Source: Candidatus Gerdarchaeota archaeon (GTDB lineage: Archaea > Asgardarchaeota > Heimdallarchaeia > JABLTI01). Taken from it: 14,137 nt of DNA. Positions 6,338-14,068 of this stretch are shown here, in pieces. Made by a program: the position numbers and the translations under genes. The stretch covers positions 1 through 14,137 of the forward strand of contig JAEORM010000145.1 in assembly GCA_016840905.1 (NCBI GenBank), written 5' to 3'. Numbering within the stretch: the stretch's first letter is position 1; each line of letters opens with the position of its first letter. The notes below the pieces were generated by a model that was not told the origin of the DNA, searched no databases, and saw only the letters and a program-made list of their open reading frames with translations.

Positions 6338-7831
6338 ATGTCAGAAAATATTAACGTACCAATTCGTATGATAGTTTTTACATCACCTGATTGCTATGCC
6401 TGTCCTGATGTTGAACGTATAGTTCACAAATTAGTGGGTACATATTATTCTGACATGTGTCATATTAGCACAATTAACGTTGTTGAAAATCCTAAAATTG
6501 CAGAGAAATATAATGTTCATAGACTCCCTACTGTAATGATTGATGAGGAAATCGTTCTTCAAGGGTTAGTTACTGAGAGCGATATTAGAGACTTATTATG
6601 GCAACGAGTTACTAATTCAATTATGAGCCGTGAGGAGTCAATTGCTGCTAGAAAAGAGACTTTGTTAACCATTAGCAAAAATAGTTTTGATTCAATTATG
6701 AACGAGGAATTTATCCGACCTAATATAGGTGATTATATTCACGTTGGCGTTATGCAGCAAATGATGGTTTCACTTGTCGCTTTGGATCAATTAGTCTCTC
6801 AACTACTTTATCAAGCAGGACGCGATGTGGGATTATATGGTGTGGGACATTATCTAATGATAACCTTGAATCCTGACATTGGTACTGAATTTAGAACAAA
6901 AGAACGATTTGAAGAAGTCATTAAAGGATTGATAAAATATTTCTCAGATAATGAAACAATTAATATTCCAATGAAATTAGCTGCTTCAGCAAAAATTACC
7001 AAATTAGAAGAAGACTTGGCAATCCTTCGTATTTTTGGTTTGGCAAGTGCAAGTGGTGCTCCTTTTGTCGGGGAACCTTTGTGCCATTTTTCAGCAGGTG
7101 AAATGGCTGGTATTGTAGAAGCATTGACTGGCAGATTTTGTGTTGTTCATGAAGTGAAATGCATTGGTACAGGTCATGAATATTGTGAATTTGAAATCAA
7201 AGTATCAGATGAGCCAATAAGTAGAAACATGGGAAAAAATCAAGAAGATTATATAATAGAGGATCGTAATCAACACTTCCAAGGAATACTACATGATATC
7301 TCTACAAGATTACACGAATCTTTCCTTAGTCCCAAGGATGTCTTCAATAGAGGAAATATTGGGAATGAAGTACATTTCACTAAATTACAGCAAGCAATAG
7401 TTAATCTAAAAATGACAGACCCGTTTTCAGGGGCTCTCCTATATGCAGCAGGAATGCAATTAGGAATTTTTGGTCCTGGAAGAGATATATTACAAAGATA
7501 TCTCGAGGATGAAAATTATTCTTGGCCATTAAGTCTTGACAAAGCGCTAAAAGTAATGAATAAATTCTTCCATTTTAGTATGATACAAGCAGCAAAAGAA
7601 CGTGCAGACGTTTATGTAATAGAAGATGATGGTAAATTAAAAATCAGAATTGAAGAATGTGCTATGTCATCTGGCGCAAAAGATTCTGGTACTACTTTCT
7701 GTGATTTTATGGCTGGGTATATTGCAGGGCGAATTCAAATACTTACAAGTAAGGATTGTATTGTTAATGAAACTAAATGTCACGGATTAGGCGATAAATT
7801 CTGTGAATTTGAAATCTCTTTTGTTGAATAA
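6338..7831 (+). CDS. thioredoxin-like domain fused to two V4R domains (putative redox/ligand sensor)
   Basis: This 497-residue protein has three modules. Residues about 5-90 are a thioredoxin or glutaredoxin-like fold: FTSPDCYACPDVERI gives a CxxC (C19, C22), and RLPTVMID carries the cis-proline (P64). Two V4R (4-vinyl reductase-type) domains follow, roughly 130-290 and 325-497. Each ends in the same signature, CxGxGxxxCxF (C275/C283 and C481/C489). V4R domains bind small hydrophobic ligands and often a metal through conserved cysteines, and occur in regulators and tetrapyrrole-related proteins. The combination suggests a cytoplasmic protein whose dithiol state is coupled to ligand binding (inference). 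The first V4R retains YGVGHYL and the second FGPGRDI, so they look like a diverged duplication. No DNA-binding or enzymatic output domain is seen. A peroxiredoxin gene starts 23 nt downstream. Confidence 0.85.
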   Translation: MSENINVPIRMIVFTSPDCYACPDVERIVHKLVGTYYSDMCHISTINVVENPKIAEKYNVHRLPTVMIDEEIVLQGLVTESDIRDLLWQRVTNSIMSREESIAARKETLLTISKNSFDSIMNEEFIRPNIGDYIHVGVMQQMMVSLVALDQLVSQLLYQAGRDVGLYGVGHYLMITLNPDIGTEFRTKERFEEVIKGLIKYFSDNETINIPMKLAASAKITKLEEDLAILRIFGLASASGAPFVGEPLCHFSAGEMAGIVEALTGRFCVVHEVKCIGTGHEYCEFEIKVSDEPISRNMGKNQEDYIIEDRNQHFQGILHDISTRLHESFLSPKDVFNRGNIGNEVHFTKLQQAIVNLKMTDPFSGALLYAAGMQLGIFGPGRDILQRYLEDENYSWPLSLDKALKVMNKFFHFSMIQAAKERADVYVIEDDGKLKIRIEECAMSSGAKDSGTTFCDFMAGYIAGRIQILTSKDCIVNETKCHGLGDKFCEFEISFVE

Positions 7832-7847
7832 AAAACAAATCTGAATT

Positions 7848-7854
7848 AAAGGAG
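7848..7854 (+). promoter_or_regulatory. AAAGGAG ribosome site abutting the peroxiredoxin TTG
   Basis: A strong AAAGGAG touches the only standard in-frame start codon, TTG 7855, with no gap. This is not the usual 5-10 nt spacing and makes the exact start uncertain. Confidence 0.5.
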
Positions 7855-8340
7855 TTGTTAGATATAAGCGCAAAAAAAACAATTGAAATAGGTGATAAAG
7901 TCCCTACTTTTACATTACCAGACGAAAAAGGTAATTCGGTGAATATCAAAGATTATCTTGGTAAGAAAGTTCTAGTTCTTTATTTTTATCCTAAAGATGA
8001 AACAGCAGGATGCACAGCTGAAGCTTGTACTTTTAGAGACAGGTATGAATTATTTCTTAAAGCAGGAGCTGAGGTTATTGGTATAAGTGGTGACTCATTA
8101 GAATCACATGCTGATTTTTCAGCAAAGCATAACCTACCTTTTACTTTGTTAAGTGATGTGGATAATAACATAAGGAAAGAATTTGGTGTGAAAGCAACTT
8201 TTGGTCTAATACCTGGAAGAGTTACTTATGTAATAGATAAGAAAGGTATTGTGCGTCATATTTTTGTCTCACAATTTAATCCCAAAAAGCATGTTGATGA
8301 AGCATTAAAAATAATCGAGCAAATTAATGCTGAAGGATGA
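7855..8340 (+). CDS. bcp: peroxiredoxin, Bcp/PrxQ type
   Basis: This is a thiol peroxidase that reduces hydrogen peroxide and organic peroxides in the cytoplasm, recycled by a thioredoxin-like partner. At 161 residues the length is typical. The active site reads YPKDETAGCTAEACTFRD: the peroxidatic cysteine is C53 within PxxxTxxC, and C58, five residues on, is the resolving cysteine of the atypical two-cysteine PrxQ type. GDKVPTFTLPDEKG begins the fold, and IPGRVTYVIDKKGIVRHIF forms the closing strands. It lies 23 nt after the thioredoxin-V4R gene with no promoter or terminator visible between, so the two are probably one operon; the thioredoxin domain may serve as reductant or be sensed together with it. 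The start codon is uncertain: TTG 7855 directly abuts AAAGGAG and no ATG or GTG lies between the upstream stop and residue 29. Confidence 0.95.
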   Translation: MLDISAKKTIEIGDKVPTFTLPDEKGNSVNIKDYLGKKVLVLYFYPKDETAGCTAEACTFRDRYELFLKAGAEVIGISGDSLESHADFSAKHNLPFTLLSDVDNNIRKEFGVKATFGLIPGRVTYVIDKKGIVRHIFVSQFNPKKHVDEALKIIEQINAEG

Positions 8341-8373
8341 TCTTTCTCTTTCCCAATTTGTTCTTTTTAAAAT

Positions 8374-8385
8374 AACCTTTAAATT
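8374..8385 (+). promoter_or_regulatory. BRE/TATA-like element AACCTTTAAATT
   Basis: AACCTTTAAATT lies 48-59 nt before the ATG of the phosphatidyltransferase gene and shares 11 bases with the element at 6239. A start near 8410 would give a leader of about 20-25 nt. It suggests this gene is transcribed separately from the redox operon. Confidence 0.4.
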
Positions 8386-8432
8386 CAACCAATGTGAACC
8401 ATTGACCATTAATAACTTACTGTGAAACCTTT

Positions 8433-9317
8433 ATGTCAGCGGAAAATGATACAACTAAGTTAGAGAGTAAAGAAGAGATACTTGTTGAAGAATCTTCTGA
8501 ACAAAAGAAATGGGTGGCACCAGAGTTCCCAAAATGGCTAAAAATTTTCTTCGCTTTTTTGGCAAATTTCATAACTTTTCTGAATTTTGCTTCAGGTGTA
8601 ACTGCTATAATATTAGTTGCTATAGATCCAAGGAATTATGTCTATGCAATGTGGGCTGCAAAATTAGTTTTACTTGGTATAATTTTTGATTTTAGTGATG
8701 GTATACCAGCGAGATTAGCAAAAAAGAAACCAGGATTTTTTGGAACAGTTGTGGATTCAGCAGCAGATACAGTAACCTTTGGTATTGCACCAGCAGTTAT
8801 GATCTCATTGAGTTTACCATTATTATCTACAGCTAGTACTGCTCATTTTGTTTTAGCAATTCTATCAATTGTTGTTGGCTGTTATTTTGGATTTTGTACG
8901 ATTCTTAGACTAGTTCGTTTCACTAAATCCCCAACTAAAAAATGGTTTAAAGGCATACCATCGCCTGGTGCTGGTTGTGCTGCCGCAATTTATATTATCA
9001 TTAAACTATTCATTGAGCAGAAATATACAATAAACATAACTACACCAATAATCGGTTTAATACTCATGATTCTTACAGGAACGATGATGATTGTAACTAT
9101 CAAATATCCAACAACAAAATTGCGAAAGAATTTTTTGGAAATTTTCTTATTAGGACTAGCAGCTGTAACTATTGTTGCAGTAGTAGCAACACCATTTGAC
9201 TATATCATTTATCCTGCAGCATTGATGGGTGGTTTAACAGTATTTTATGTGCTCTATGGACCATTCTATCTATTGAAGCATATGTTAGAACGGGCAAAGG
9301 AAGTTGAAGATTACTAA
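8433..9317 (+). CDS. pssA: CDP-alcohol phosphatidyltransferase, PssA-like (probable archaetidylserine synthase)
   Basis: This membrane enzyme moves a lipid phosphate from a CDP-activated lipid to an alcohol headgroup. The family motif is at residues 86-112: D86, D89, G90, A93, R94, G104, D108 and D112, with all four metal-binding aspartates intact. The spacer between AR and the following G is nine residues (LAKKKPGFF), one more than the usual eight. Serine-type features are NFITFLNFASGVTAI before the motif, TFGIAPA after it, and GIPSPGAG at about residue 175. In archaea the product would be archaetidylserine. The 294-residue chain begins with a charged cytoplasmic tail of about 35 residues and has roughly eight hydrophobic helices. 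The ATG has no Shine-Dalgarno site. Headgroup specificity is inferred from the motifs, not proven. Confidence 0.85.
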   Translation: MSAENDTTKLESKEEILVEESSEQKKWVAPEFPKWLKIFFAFLANFITFLNFASGVTAIILVAIDPRNYVYAMWAAKLVLLGIIFDFSDGIPARLAKKKPGFFGTVVDSAADTVTFGIAPAVMISLSLPLLSTASTAHFVLAILSIVVGCYFGFCTILRLVRFTKSPTKKWFKGIPSPGAGCAAAIYIIIKLFIEQKYTINITTPIIGLILMILTGTMMIVTIKYPTTKLRKNFLEIFLLGLAAVTIVAVVATPFDYIIYPAALMGGLTVFYVLYGPFYLLKHMLERAKEVEDY

Positions 9318-9350
9318 TTGCCCCATAACAAAAGTTTTCAAATAGATTAA

Positions 9351-9363
9351 CTATAATAAATTA
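9351..9363 (+). promoter_or_regulatory. TATA-like box before the KaiC-like gene
   Basis: CTATAATAAATTA lies 12-25 nt before the ATG at 9376. With a start about 25 nt from the box, the message would have almost no leader, in line with the absence of a Shine-Dalgarno site. Confidence 0.3.
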
Positions 9364-9375
9364 GAAATTAGTCTT

Positions 9376-10164
9376 ATGGAGCAGTTAAAAATGGATTTCC
9401 AACGCATACCAGCAAAATCTCCGTTAACAGAAGTGACAAAAACAAAGTTACAATCAAGTGGAATAATGGGATTTGATCAAACTATTGGTGGGGGAATACC
9501 AGATGGTTCATTAATTCTCTTATTAGGAGAACCCGGTTCCGGTTACGAGACTTTTGCTCTTCAAGTATTATATAATCAAGCAAAACAAGGGAAGAAAGTC
9601 TTTTATGTTTCTGTAGATAAACCGCCTTCTGAAGTCGATTTAGAAATGATGACTTTTGGGTGGAGTGTAGATACCTACAAATCATTGGGATCATGGACAT
9701 ATGTGGACGCTTATGGAGCCAAATACGCTACTGAGGATTCTACTTCACCTGTTATTTCTTGGGATAAAGGTTTACTTAATCTTTTAAGAACAAAATTCAT
9801 CAATATTGTTGCAAAATCAAATCAACCTTTTACTATAATTGATACAGTATCTCATCTCCTCCTAGACTATGATGAGAATCAAGTAAGAGAACTTGTTGAA
9901 AATTTCACTACAAATGTAGTAAGAAAAGTTGGTGGAGTGCACATTCTCCTGATGGTTAAGGGAATGCATGATACAAAAACAGAAGTGTTATTTAGTCACA
10001 TAGCAGATGGTGTAATAGATTTCTATTTACGAGAGCGATCAGATCAACTTCAAAGAACTTTCCGAGTAAGAAAAATGCGTAAAGCAATTTACGATACAAG
10101 ACTTTACCCGGTAAATCTAGAAGAAGATGGATTACAAATAGAAACTGCAAGAAGAATGGGTTAA
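9376..10164 (+). CDS. KaiC/RAD55-like RecA-fold protein with degenerate Walker A
   Basis: This 262-residue protein has a single RecA/KaiC-type ATPase fold, a group used in archaea for signalling, motility (FlaH), gas-vesicle control (GvpD) and recombination. GIMGFDQTIGGGIPDGSLILLLG is the typical KaiC-family lead-in to the P-loop. The P-loop itself reads GEPGSGYET (51-59): the lysine that holds phosphate is Tyr57, and the next Ser/Thr is Glu58. Walker B is FTIIDTVSHLLLDY with D156, and the fold continues through KKVFYVSVDKPPSEV and HIADGVIDFYLRE, as in active members. Nucleotide hydrolysis is therefore doubtful, and the protein may be a regulatory or scaffolding member. The ATG at 9376 (or 9391) has no Shine-Dalgarno site. 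It stands alone, with its own TATA-like box and a T-rich end. Confidence 0.85.
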   Translation: MEQLKMDFQRIPAKSPLTEVTKTKLQSSGIMGFDQTIGGGIPDGSLILLLGEPGSGYETFALQVLYNQAKQGKKVFYVSVDKPPSEVDLEMMTFGWSVDTYKSLGSWTYVDAYGAKYATEDSTSPVISWDKGLLNLLRTKFINIVAKSNQPFTIIDTVSHLLLDYDENQVRELVENFTTNVVRKVGGVHILLMVKGMHDTKTEVLFSHIADGVIDFYLRERSDQLQRTFRVRKMRKAIYDTRLYPVNLEEDGLQIETARRMG

Positions 10165-10174
10165 ATTCAAACAA

Positions 10175-10200
10175 CTCTTTTTCTTCTTATTTTTCCTTCT
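10175..10200 (+). terminator. T-rich tract after the KaiC-like gene
   Basis: A pyrimidine tract with several T-runs (T5, T5) begins 11 nt after the stop codon. It fits an archaeal hairpin-free terminator. Confidence 0.35.
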
Positions 10201-10224
10201 ATCCATAAAGGATATTACTCAAGC

Positions 10225-10237
10225 TTATATTTTTAAA
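10225..10237 (+). promoter_or_regulatory. TATA-like box before RfcL
   Basis: TTATATTTTTAAA lies 52-64 nt before the ATG at 10289. A start about 25 nt downstream would give a leader of about 30 nt. No clear Shine-Dalgarno site is present. Confidence 0.4.
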
Positions 10238-10288
10238 GAAAAACAAAGGGTTAAAGATTAATAGTTAATACTAGTAAGTATTCCTAAA

Positions 10289-11875
10289 ATGAGGTTACAA
10301 AGCTTGACTGATGAAATAGTACCTTGGACAGAATTATATCGACCAACGAATTTAGGTGAAGTTATAGGAAATGAAGATGCAATTGAAAATCTTAGAAAAT
10401 GGTTCGATTCATGGTCAGTCAAAGCGAAACAAAAAGCAGCATTATTGAATGGTCCAGCTGGAACGGGGAAAACTAGTAGTGTCATAGCTCTAGCAAAAGA
10501 ACGAGGGTATGAACTAGTTGAAATGAATGCTAGTGATACTAGGAACAAAGATTCAATTGAAAAAATAGCCGGAAGTTCAGCAAAAGAGGGCACTTTAACT
10601 TGGGGTGTTCAAGGGAAAAGAATTCTACTAATAGATGAAGTTGATGGAATCACCGGACGGGAAGATAGAGGAGGAGTAAAGTCATTGATTGATGTAATAG
10701 CTACAGCATCAATACCAATTATCTGCACAGCAAATGATGCTTATGATCAAAAACTTTCACCACTGAGAAAGGTTACTAAAGTAATAAATTACAAACCTGT
10801 GCATGTGGAATATATACTTAAATTACTCAAAAAAATAGCTCGAAATCAAAAAATAGAAATGGATGCTGAAAAATTACAATTTATAGCTGAAAATGCTAAT
10901 GGGGATCTTCGTAGTGCAATAAATGATTTTCAGGGAATGGTTATACAATTAAAAACAGGGAAAACTACTGGCATAGAGCTTTTAAATCCATTAAGAGATC
11001 AAACAAAAGAAATGCAAAGTGCGTTAAGTGATTTATTTAATGCAAAAGGATTTATTGAGGGCAAACAAGCGATTGATGGTTTAAATGTGGATTATGATGA
11101 ATTGCTTCTTTGGGTTTTTGAAAATGCTTATCTACATACGAGCAACAAACAACTACCAGAAGTTTATTCAACATTAGCCGCAGCTGATAGATTTTTAGGT
11201 AGAATAATGAGACGTCAGAGTTGGAATCTATTGTCCTATTTCTTTGATTTAGTTTCGGGTGGTGTTAGTATTGGAATTGATAAACCCACACGAAAGTACG
11301 ATCAATATATCTTTCCACAGAAGATTGGAATGTATGCTTATACTCGTTTCTCTCGAGCATTACGAGATTCTATAGCTGGGAATATTTCTGAAAAGTGTCA
11401 TTTATCAGTTAGTGAAGCAAGAAACGAATCGCTAGTGTTGGTAAAAGAAATTATGAATGGTCCTATTGGGGATGCAGCAGAATTAGCTGATTGGCTAGAA
11501 TTAGATGATAACCAAATAAAAGAATTAGTAGAAAATTCTTCTTCAATAAATAAAATAAAAAAAGTGATGAATGCTTTAGAAGGGGAAAGGAACAAACATC
11601 AAACAGAAATGGGCCCCTTGAAATTTTCAAGTTTCGATCGAACTGGTGATGATTGGACAGATATATTAGAGAATTATGAAAAACAAAAAGCTGAAAAATT
11701 AGAAGAAGAATTGCGACAGAAAGAAGAAGAACAAAGATTGAAAGCTGAAGCTAGAAAGGCAGCTAAAGCTAAAGAAAAGCAAGCTGATAAAAAGAAAGAG
11801 CAAGAGAAAGATAAAGAAGAAAGCTCTTCTAAAAAGCAAGATCAAAAACAAGTTTCACTGGATGATTTCTTTTAA
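10289..11875 (+). CDS. rfcL: replication factor C large subunit
   Basis: RfcL joins four small subunits in the archaeal clamp loader that opens PCNA and loads it on primed DNA. At 528 residues it has normal length. PWTELYRP (12-19) is the RFC-box start, the Walker A is GPAGTGKT (55-62), Walker B is ILLIDEVD (D116, E117, D119), sensor 1 is ICTAND, and sensor 2 is NGDLRSAIND. A helical collar domain follows to about residue 455. Residues about 458-516 are a Lys/Glu-rich linker, and the last eight residues are a PIP box, QVSLDDFF, matching the QPTLDSFF of FEN1 in this window. There is a ten-residue extension before PWTELYRP. The small-subunit gene is not in the window. Confidence 0.97.
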   Translation: MRLQSLTDEIVPWTELYRPTNLGEVIGNEDAIENLRKWFDSWSVKAKQKAALLNGPAGTGKTSSVIALAKERGYELVEMNASDTRNKDSIEKIAGSSAKEGTLTWGVQGKRILLIDEVDGITGREDRGGVKSLIDVIATASIPIICTANDAYDQKLSPLRKVTKVINYKPVHVEYILKLLKKIARNQKIEMDAEKLQFIAENANGDLRSAINDFQGMVIQLKTGKTTGIELLNPLRDQTKEMQSALSDLFNAKGFIEGKQAIDGLNVDYDELLLWVFENAYLHTSNKQLPEVYSTLAAADRFLGRIMRRQSWNLLSYFFDLVSGGVSIGIDKPTRKYDQYIFPQKIGMYAYTRFSRALRDSIAGNISEKCHLSVSEARNESLVLVKEIMNGPIGDAAELADWLELDDNQIKELVENSSSINKIKKVMNALEGERNKHQTEMGPLKFSSFDRTGDDWTDILENYEKQKAEKLEEELRQKEEEQRLKAEARKAAKAKEKQADKKKEQEKDKEESSSKKQDQKQVSLDDFF

Positions 11876-11924
11876 AGAATACTTAATATAATTATTTAGC
11901 TAATATTATTCTAGGGATTTAATA

Positions 11925-12080
11925 TTGAATAACAGGATAGCCTTGAAAAAAGCAATTAGCAGAACTCTCTATAGAATTTTCTTCGTTTTAACATATCCCT
12001 TTAGGTTTTCGTTATGGTTTATCTTAAAATCAAAACAACATGATGAAGCGAGAACAGAAACATTACGATATAGATACTAG
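11925..12080 (+). CDS. possible 51-residue single-pass membrane peptide
   Basis: An open frame from TTG 11925 to TAG 12078-12080 fills most of the 286-nt gap between RfcL and the helicase. It reads basic at the start (ALKKAISRTLYR), then a hydrophobic aromatic stretch of about 20 residues (RIFFVLTYPFRFSLWFIL), then a charged tail. A weak AGGGA lies 7 nt before the TTG. It has positive-inside character and could be a single-span membrane peptide. No homology is recognised and a chance frame of 51 codons is quite possible in AT-rich DNA. The rest of the gap shows no clear element. Confidence 0.3.
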   Translation: MNNRIALKKAISRTLYRIFFVLTYPFRFSLWFILKSKQHDEARTETLRYRY

Positions 12081-12161
12081 AATGACTACTTAGCTATTTT
12101 AAAAGAAAAAGTACCTAGTTAATTTTTGAGACAAATCTATATCAAAAGGATTGCTGTTCAA

Positions 12162-13970
12162 ATGAATTTGGATGATAACACATTAGATTATGCTGAATTT
12201 TGGACGAAGTTAAATGATCTATTTCCATATCAAAATTATCGAAAAGAACAGTTTTCAATTATATCAGCAATCCAAAAAGCTTCTTCGAAACCGTTATTGA
12301 TTGATGCTGAGACCGGTAGTGGAAAAACAGCTGCTGTTCTATCAGCAATTTTGAGTAAAAAAGAGGATAAAGAACGAATAATTATTTTTACAAAAATGCT
12401 TGGACAAATGGATGCTTGGTTTAGAGAATTAGGACTGATTAATGATTATAATAGAACAATAAACCGTTCAGTTTATTCATTAGTACCATTGGTGGGGAAA
12501 AGTCATATTTGTCCATTAGTAACAAAAGAAACACAAAAACAGTTTGCTCAATTAGGATGTTCGCTATTTGATTGCTCTCATAATGTAGCATATCATATAA
12601 CCAAAAACGAATACGAAAAGAATGTTACTTACCCAAAGAGAATTGTCTCTGAAATAGGTGAAAATATTAAGAAAGACGTTAACTTGCCAGAGATTTTATG
12701 GTTGTTGGGTAAGAAAATTGATAATTTTGGTTGTCCATTTTTAGCAATAAAATCAGCACTGAAATATGCTGATATAATTATAACAACCTATCCATTTCTA
12801 ATAAATCCTGAACTAAGGGAATTGCTTTTCAAATATAGTGATATAGATTTGGGAAATACTACAGTCGTTATAGATGAAGCTCATAATCTAGCGAAAGGAG
12901 AATTAGGGGACCTTTCATACAAAATTATTTATCGTGCCATTCAAGAAATAGGTGAGCATCCAATTTTAAAGAAATTACAGGAGTATCAAGAGCAACCTGG
13001 TTTGCACACAATATCTCTTGATGCGAAAAGCTTGGATGATTTGAGAAATAAAGGAAAGCGTTATCTTTTACAACAGATGGATAAAGGATATCGCGATATC
13101 AGTTTTACCTTGAAAGTGAGTGAGTTTCTTTCGCATATAGATTTATGTTATCTCACAGCAGACAAGAAGTTTACACTTTATCTAAAGGATCCTAGGACAA
13201 TTTTAGACCCTATTAAATTAACAAAACAGATGATTCTAATATCAGGAACATTCAGTCCTCTCAATTATTTTGCAAATTTCTTAGGGTTGACAGATTCCCA
13301 TAAGATTACCGTGATGTCTGAAAAAATAGGTAAAAATAGGATAATTTTAACAACAAGTGACCCAAAATTATCAATGAAATATCAAGTAAGATCTCGAGAC
13401 TCTTATTTATATTATGGCGAAGTTATTAACAGATTGGTAGAAGTAATTCCTGGGCATGTACTTGTTTTTGCACCAAATTATGAGTTAACAGCAGTGTTAG
13501 CTAATCTTATTGGAACAAAATATATAGAACAACCAAATCAAAGAATAACGAAATTGATCAATAGTGTAAAAGCTGCTACTGAAAAAGTAGTTGTTATTGC
13601 TCCTGCAAGAGGGAAAATTTCGGAAGGCATTGAATTTGTAAAAGATGATCGTTCGATAATTTCAGCTGTTATTATAGCTGGATTACCATACCCCCCACCT
13701 TCTAGATCACTTAAAGAGATAATAGAGGAATACAGTAAATTTTGGGGTGAAACAGCAGCAACAAGCTACATGAACTATCTCCAAGCTATAGTAACTATGA
13801 AACAAGCATTGGGGAGAATGATACGTTCTGAAAATGATATTGGGTCATGGATTATATTAGATAATAGAATTTCTTACATGGATGTTTTTCCTAGATCTAT
13901 AGATTGTAAAAATGCTGAACAAATGATTGAACGCTTGAATTACTTCTACGGAATACACAATCAACGTTAG
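12162..13970 (+). CDS. XPD/Rad3-like superfamily 2 DNA helicase with putative Fe-S cluster
   Basis: XPD-family enzymes unwind DNA 5' to 3' in repair. I chose ATG 12162, 11 nt after AAAAGGA, giving 602 residues; TTG 12126 would add 12. Walker A is AETGSGKT (49-56) and the DEAH box is VVIDEAHNL (238-241). Motif V/VI regions read PARGKISEGIEF and QALGRMIRS. Four cysteines (C117, C133, C138, C191) lie between Walker A and DEAH in the position of the XPD 4Fe-4S cluster. The fourth is in FGCPFLAIKSALKYADIIITTYPFL, very like the CPYY...ADVIITTYPYL of XPD. The spacing, C-x15-C-x4-C-x52-C, is wider than I recall for archaeal XPD. The DinG branch is the alternative. ISGTFSPLNYFANFLG, a variant of motif IV-type sequence, also fits the family. 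Confidence 0.9.
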   Translation: MNLDDNTLDYAEFWTKLNDLFPYQNYRKEQFSIISAIQKASSKPLLIDAETGSGKTAAVLSAILSKKEDKERIIIFTKMLGQMDAWFRELGLINDYNRTINRSVYSLVPLVGKSHICPLVTKETQKQFAQLGCSLFDCSHNVAYHITKNEYEKNVTYPKRIVSEIGENIKKDVNLPEILWLLGKKIDNFGCPFLAIKSALKYADIIITTYPFLINPELRELLFKYSDIDLGNTTVVIDEAHNLAKGELGDLSYKIIYRAIQEIGEHPILKKLQEYQEQPGLHTISLDAKSLDDLRNKGKRYLLQQMDKGYRDISFTLKVSEFLSHIDLCYLTADKKFTLYLKDPRTILDPIKLTKQMILISGTFSPLNYFANFLGLTDSHKITVMSEKIGKNRIILTTSDPKLSMKYQVRSRDSYLYYGEVINRLVEVIPGHVLVFAPNYELTAVLANLIGTKYIEQPNQRITKLINSVKAATEKVVVIAPARGKISEGIEFVKDDRSIISAVIIAGLPYPPPSRSLKEIIEEYSKFWGETAATSYMNYLQAIVTMKQALGRMIRSENDIGSWIILDNRISYMDVFPRSIDCKNAEQMIERLNYFYGIHNQR

Positions 13971-13988
13971 TATTTTTGTCATTACTTG

Positions 13989-14056
13989 CTGAGAAATTTA
14001 GACCTTTTAAAACAAAATTTGTTGAATTACCATGTGAAAATAAAAAAGATTCTCAG
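13989..14056 (+). repeat. 7-bp inverted repeat before the last gene
   Basis: CTGAGAA (13989-13995) and TTCTCAG (14050-14056) are perfect inverted copies 54 nt apart. The right arm overlaps the first bases of the ribosome site of the last gene. Pairing in RNA could mask that site, but the distance is large and chance is possible. Confidence 0.25.
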
Positions 14057-14060
14057 AGGT
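14055..14060 (+). promoter_or_regulatory. ribosome site of the last gene
   Basis: AGAGGT lies 8 nt before the ATG at 14069 and supports that start. Confidence 0.5.
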
Positions 14061-14068
14061 AATAAGAT

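Noticed and set aside
10258..10593. 111-codon minus-strand frame opposite the start of rfcL
   Set aside because: Antisense to the RFC box and Walker A of a certain gene.
11876..12161. tRNA or other structured RNA in the rfcL-helicase gap
   Set aside because: No cloverleaf or TTCGA-type arm was found; the sequence is AT-rich with only weak inverted repeats.
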